A stretch of DNA of 64,000 bases. Origin: Epichloe hybrida. Its lineage: Eukaryota > Ascomycota > Sordariomycetes > Hypocreales > Clavicipitaceae. This document shows, piece after piece, positions 60,337 to 64,000 of the stretch (position 1 is its first letter; every line of letters begins with the position of its first letter). Made by a program: the position numbers and the translations under genes. The stretch lies in contig JAFEKR010000009.1 in NCBI GenBank assembly GCA_019022495.1, positions 1,116,001 to 1,180,000 of the forward strand, read 5' to 3'. The notes below the pieces were generated by a model that was not told the origin of the DNA, searched no databases, and saw nothing but the letters and a program-made list of their open reading frames with translations.

Positions 60337-63300
60337 TATGAGGCCCTACTCATAACACTAGCGCGCTAGCGCACCACTAGGCAAGCGCACCACGCCCTAG
60401 GGCTAGGTCCACGTAACACTAGTAAGTCACTACCTATAAGTTAGTAACTTATATATATAACACACTTAGACCTAGTAAGCTTTAGTTAATATATAAACGC
60501 CCCTATACCTCTTACCTAGCTATCCCTTTATTTTTATAATTCTAAAGCTTCTCCTACTAGCTACCTAAGAGTAATATAAGGGGGAGAATAACTTAATTTA
60601 CTAGAACTATACTATATATTACTTAGGATTAGCTAGATAATAGTAACACTATAGCTAGGGATATGCTATATTTTATAACCTTATTTAAAGCTATACCCTT
60701 TACTATAGTAGTAAAAGAGGTAGTAGTTAGGGAGTAAATTACCTAGCTTAAGTAACTTAAGAAACTATAGAATTAAGAAAAAAAGCTTACTAACTTAATA
60801 TAATCTTATAAAGAACTAGTAAAAAAGGGCTAAAAGGATAGTTTATTCTTAAGCCTTAGTAGCTAAGAAGTTAAGGTCTAAAATCTTATAAAACTCTAAT
60901 ACCTTATAAACTTATAGAAGTATAAGATATAGCTTAATAACCTTAACTATACCTTTAAGGGGGTAAAGAAAAAGTATTACTAGGATAACTAAAAGATTCT
61001 CTTTATACTTAACTATATATATATAAACTATTAGGCTAGATAGGACTAATATATTAAAGAATAACTAGCTAATAGTTAGGATTATCCTAAGGATAACTAG
61101 GATAAGTTCTAAGACTAGACCCTTACGCTACTTAAAGACTTTATAAGTTATAATACATAAATAGCTATATAGCTAGAAAATATAAAGCAAAAGGAGGGCT
61201 AGAGTTTTATTAAGTTTAGTATTTACTTAGATTTACTAGAGAAATACCTAGAAAAGCTCTAGAAAAGACCTATACTCTTATATTCTTTATAAAATTACTT
61301 TCTAACTTATAAGATTATATTAACTTACATATAGATATTACTAGTCTAATATAAGAAGATATTATATAACTTACCTAGTGATTTTAGGAGGTAATATTAA
61401 AGAATAAGTAAAAGCTAAATAATTTAGAAGAGAAAGGGCTATATAAGGTAGCTTAACACTAAAGATATAACTCCCTATAAGGGTATTAGCTAAATAAGGA
61501 CTAAAGAGATAAGAATAAGAATAAGGAAAAGACCTTAGCTACCTACCTAAATAATAATAAACTATAAGGAAGAAAATAGTACTTTAATTATAGTAGCATA
61601 AAGCACCTTATTTATAATTATAATAAGCTAAGGAAAGACTAGTAAAAGGGTTAGGAAAACTCCTAGAGGTAGAAGTAAAAGCCCTTACCTTTACCTTAGA
61701 TACTAGGGTACTAGTAAGACACTAATTTCACACACTAGTTACTATTTATAAGCATAAAGACATTAAAATAGTAGTGGATCTTAATAGTTATACTAAGATT
61801 AATATTATAAGTGCCTAATTTACATAGACTTATAAGCTTAATTAGGCTAAGGCTATAATACTTATCTTAAAGGTAGTAGGGGCTCTAATAGTCCCCTAAT
61901 ATAGTGTCTATAAGGTGCTTATTTTAATTAAAGATTTATAAGGTAAAGAGAAAGACCTTAAGTTACTATATATAGCTATTAATAAGAACCTAAGAGTAAA
62001 GGGAAGCCCTATACTAGTTAGAATACATATGCTTATAGAAGAAAATATATATCTCTACTTATACTTATAAGAATAGTAGTTTAAAAAGAGAAAGGGGGCC
62101 TTTTTACTACTAACTCCCTATAAGTTTATAAAGGTAATATATAATAAGATAATTATATATACTATTATAAGTATAATAAAAGATAAGTTTATCTCTCTTA
62201 AAGATAAAGAGAAGGTAAAAGCATATAAAACTATTAAAGATATCCTAGAGAAACTACATAAATTTAAAGATATATTTATATTAGATAAGGCAAGGAGCCT
62301 CCTATTAAAGAAGTTAACTAATTACGTAATTAATCTTATACTAGGAGTTACACCCTTATATAGACTAATCTATTCTCTCTCCTAAAGCAAACTTAGGGAG
62401 CTCTAGGAATATATTAATAATAACCTAAAGAAAGGCTAGATAAGACCCTTAAAGAGCCTAGTAGGTATGCCTATCCTATTTATACTAAAGAAAAATAGAA
62501 CACTATAGCTATATATTAACTATTAAGGGCTTAATAAGGTAATATAAAAGAATTACTATGCTCTCCCCCTAATTTTAGAGATCCTTAATTAATACTAAGA
62601 GGCCTATTTCTTTTCTAAGATTAATATTAAGGATATATACTACTAAATTTATATTAAAGAAGGTAATAAATAGAAGATAGCTTTTTGTATATATTATAGG
62701 CACTATAAGTACTTTATAATACCTTTTAGGTTAATAAATACCCTAGCTACTTTCTAGAGTTATATCTATAAAGCACTATATAAGCTAGTTAATACTATTT
62801 ATATAGTATATCTAGATAATATCTTAATCTTCTCTAAGATAAAGGAGGAGCATACTAAATATATTAAGTAAGTTCTTAAACACATAAGGTTAGCAAAGTT
62901 AGATATAAAACCCTCTAAGTACTCTTTCTATAAGAAATTAGTAAAATTCCTAGGGTTTATTCTCTTTATTAATAGGATATTAATAAATACTTACTAGGTT
63001 AATATAATTAGAGAATAAAAGAAGCTAATAAGTTTTAAGGATATATAGTTATTTCTTAAGTTCTATAACTTTTACTAATAGTTTATTTATAAATACTCTA
63101 GGATTATAGCACCTTTTTATATATTAATAAAGGGTAGTTAAATAGTATTTAGACTAGGAGGTTTATATTTAGAGAAAAGGAGTAGTTAGTATTTAACTAG
63201 CTAAAAAATACCTTTTAGTAAGCGCCTTTACTCTAATACTATAACCTAAGTTAGGTAGTGTATATTAAGATAAATACCTTAATTTTTATAATAATAAGAA

Positions 63301-64000
63301 TCCTATCTTAGTAAGATAATAAGGGCTATTAGTATCTAGTAGCTTTTTAGTTAAGGAAGTTTATAGACGCTAAATATAACTATAGTATAGCTAATTAAGA
63401 GCTACTTACTATAGTAAAGTTATTTAAATACTAGTAATATTATATTAAAGGCATAAAGATACCTATAGAGGTCCTATTAGACTATTATAACCTATAAACC
63501 TTTATAAGGTAGTAAAAGCTAAATAGAAAATAAGTGTAATAGTATATATTCCTCTGCCCTTTCTATTTTATAATTAAGTATAGACTAAGGAAAAGTAACT
63601 ATATAGATATACTATTAAGAAAGTCTAATTATAAGGGTAAACCTATATTAAATAAGGCGCTCCTACTAGAGCTTTAAAGGAAAATAGTAAATATTTATAT
63701 AGTAAAAGAAAAAGTACTAATATATTAAAGAAGTTATAGTATAATACTAGTCTTAGAACTTACTAAGGTAAGAGTAGCCTAGGTAGAAGGCTAGTTAGCT
63801 ACTATAAATTTAGTAATAGGTTAGCTAAATAAGGGTAATTTTAAGGAGAAGGTAGTATATATTTAAGATATTAGTATAGTATAAGTAATTTAGAGGGCTA
63901 TTATATTACTAAATCCTTACTAATTTATAGTAAATAAACTATTAGTGTAACTACTATAGAAGGTATAGGACTAAGATCTAGATTTATAAGAGTATAAAGG
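60337..64000 (+). mobile_element. Second chromodomain Gypsy element, 5' part, running off the window
   Basis: LTR 60337-60538 (202 bp) is followed by sequence matching 51246 to about 54710 with scattered transitions and few indels: leader, Gag end, protease and reverse transcriptase (about 62320-63030), then RNase H. It is equally RIP-mutated. The 3' part and second LTR lie beyond the window. Confidence 0.85.

Larger units (their letters stand above)
21150..64000. other. AT-rich, RIP-degraded transposon block without intact genes
   Basis: Nearly 43 kb in which no frame longer than about 80 codons exists. Recognisable retrotransposon proteins are interrupted almost only by TAA and TAG where relatives have CAA or CAG, and TA dinucleotides are very abundant. 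This is the classic outcome of RIP in ascomycetes. The individual elements are listed separately. Confidence 0.9.

Overview
The window is nuclear DNA of a filamentous ascomycete fungus. The genes have short GT-AG introns (53 to 93 nt). The gene content (a multimodular non-ribosomal peptide synthetase, a DHA1-type transporter, a fungal F-box protein) is typical of such fungi. The right two thirds show massive C-to-T/G-to-A decay of repeats, as expected from repeat-induced point mutation (RIP). I cannot name the species.

Region 1 (1-21066) is a gene-bearing block of ordinary base composition. From the left it holds a kinase-like (APH-fold) gene broken by a one-base frameshift, an F-box-like gene, an MFS transporter on the minus strand and, divergent from it across a 640-bp shared upstream region with two small repeat arrays, a three-module NRPS of about 4167 residues. 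The NRPS order is half-C, A1, T1, E, C1, half-C, A2, T2, C2, A3, T3, C-terminal CT-like domain. This implies a tripeptide with a D-residue in position 1, released by a cyclising C domain, and the neighbouring MFS protein is the plausible exporter. The NRPS carries a one-base frameshift inside the E domain. A vacuolar Ppn2-like metallophosphatase follows and is probably unrelated to the cluster.

Region 2 (about 21067-64000) starts abruptly at a 22-bp inverted repeat. It is an AT-rich heterochromatin-like block with no intact gene, made of nested, RIP-inactivated transposons. Exact LTR ends and target-site duplications could be read for several: Copia A (22351-29088, minus, 258-bp LTRs, TSD CTTAT), itself inside a 288-bp LTR; Copia B (29252-37049, plus, 231-bp LTRs, TSD GTAAT); a split Copia C (about 38880-41483 and 57644-59600); chromodomain Gypsy elements with 202-bp LTRs (51044-57643, 60337 to the window end, and an inverted 3' part at 41484-44698); and a solo 824-bp LTR (41835-42658, TSD CTAAC).

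The least ordinary component is a non-autonomous hAT-like family. It has CAGAGCAT termini and perfect 8-bp TSDs, arrays of the pentamer TTACA at both ends, and an internal 101-bp minisatellite with 4 units in one copy (32848-34363) and about 9 to 10 in another (45240-47346). A third, divergent copy lies at about 37503-37953.

All reading was done by eye on the given sequence. Family names rest on recognised motifs, not on database searches.
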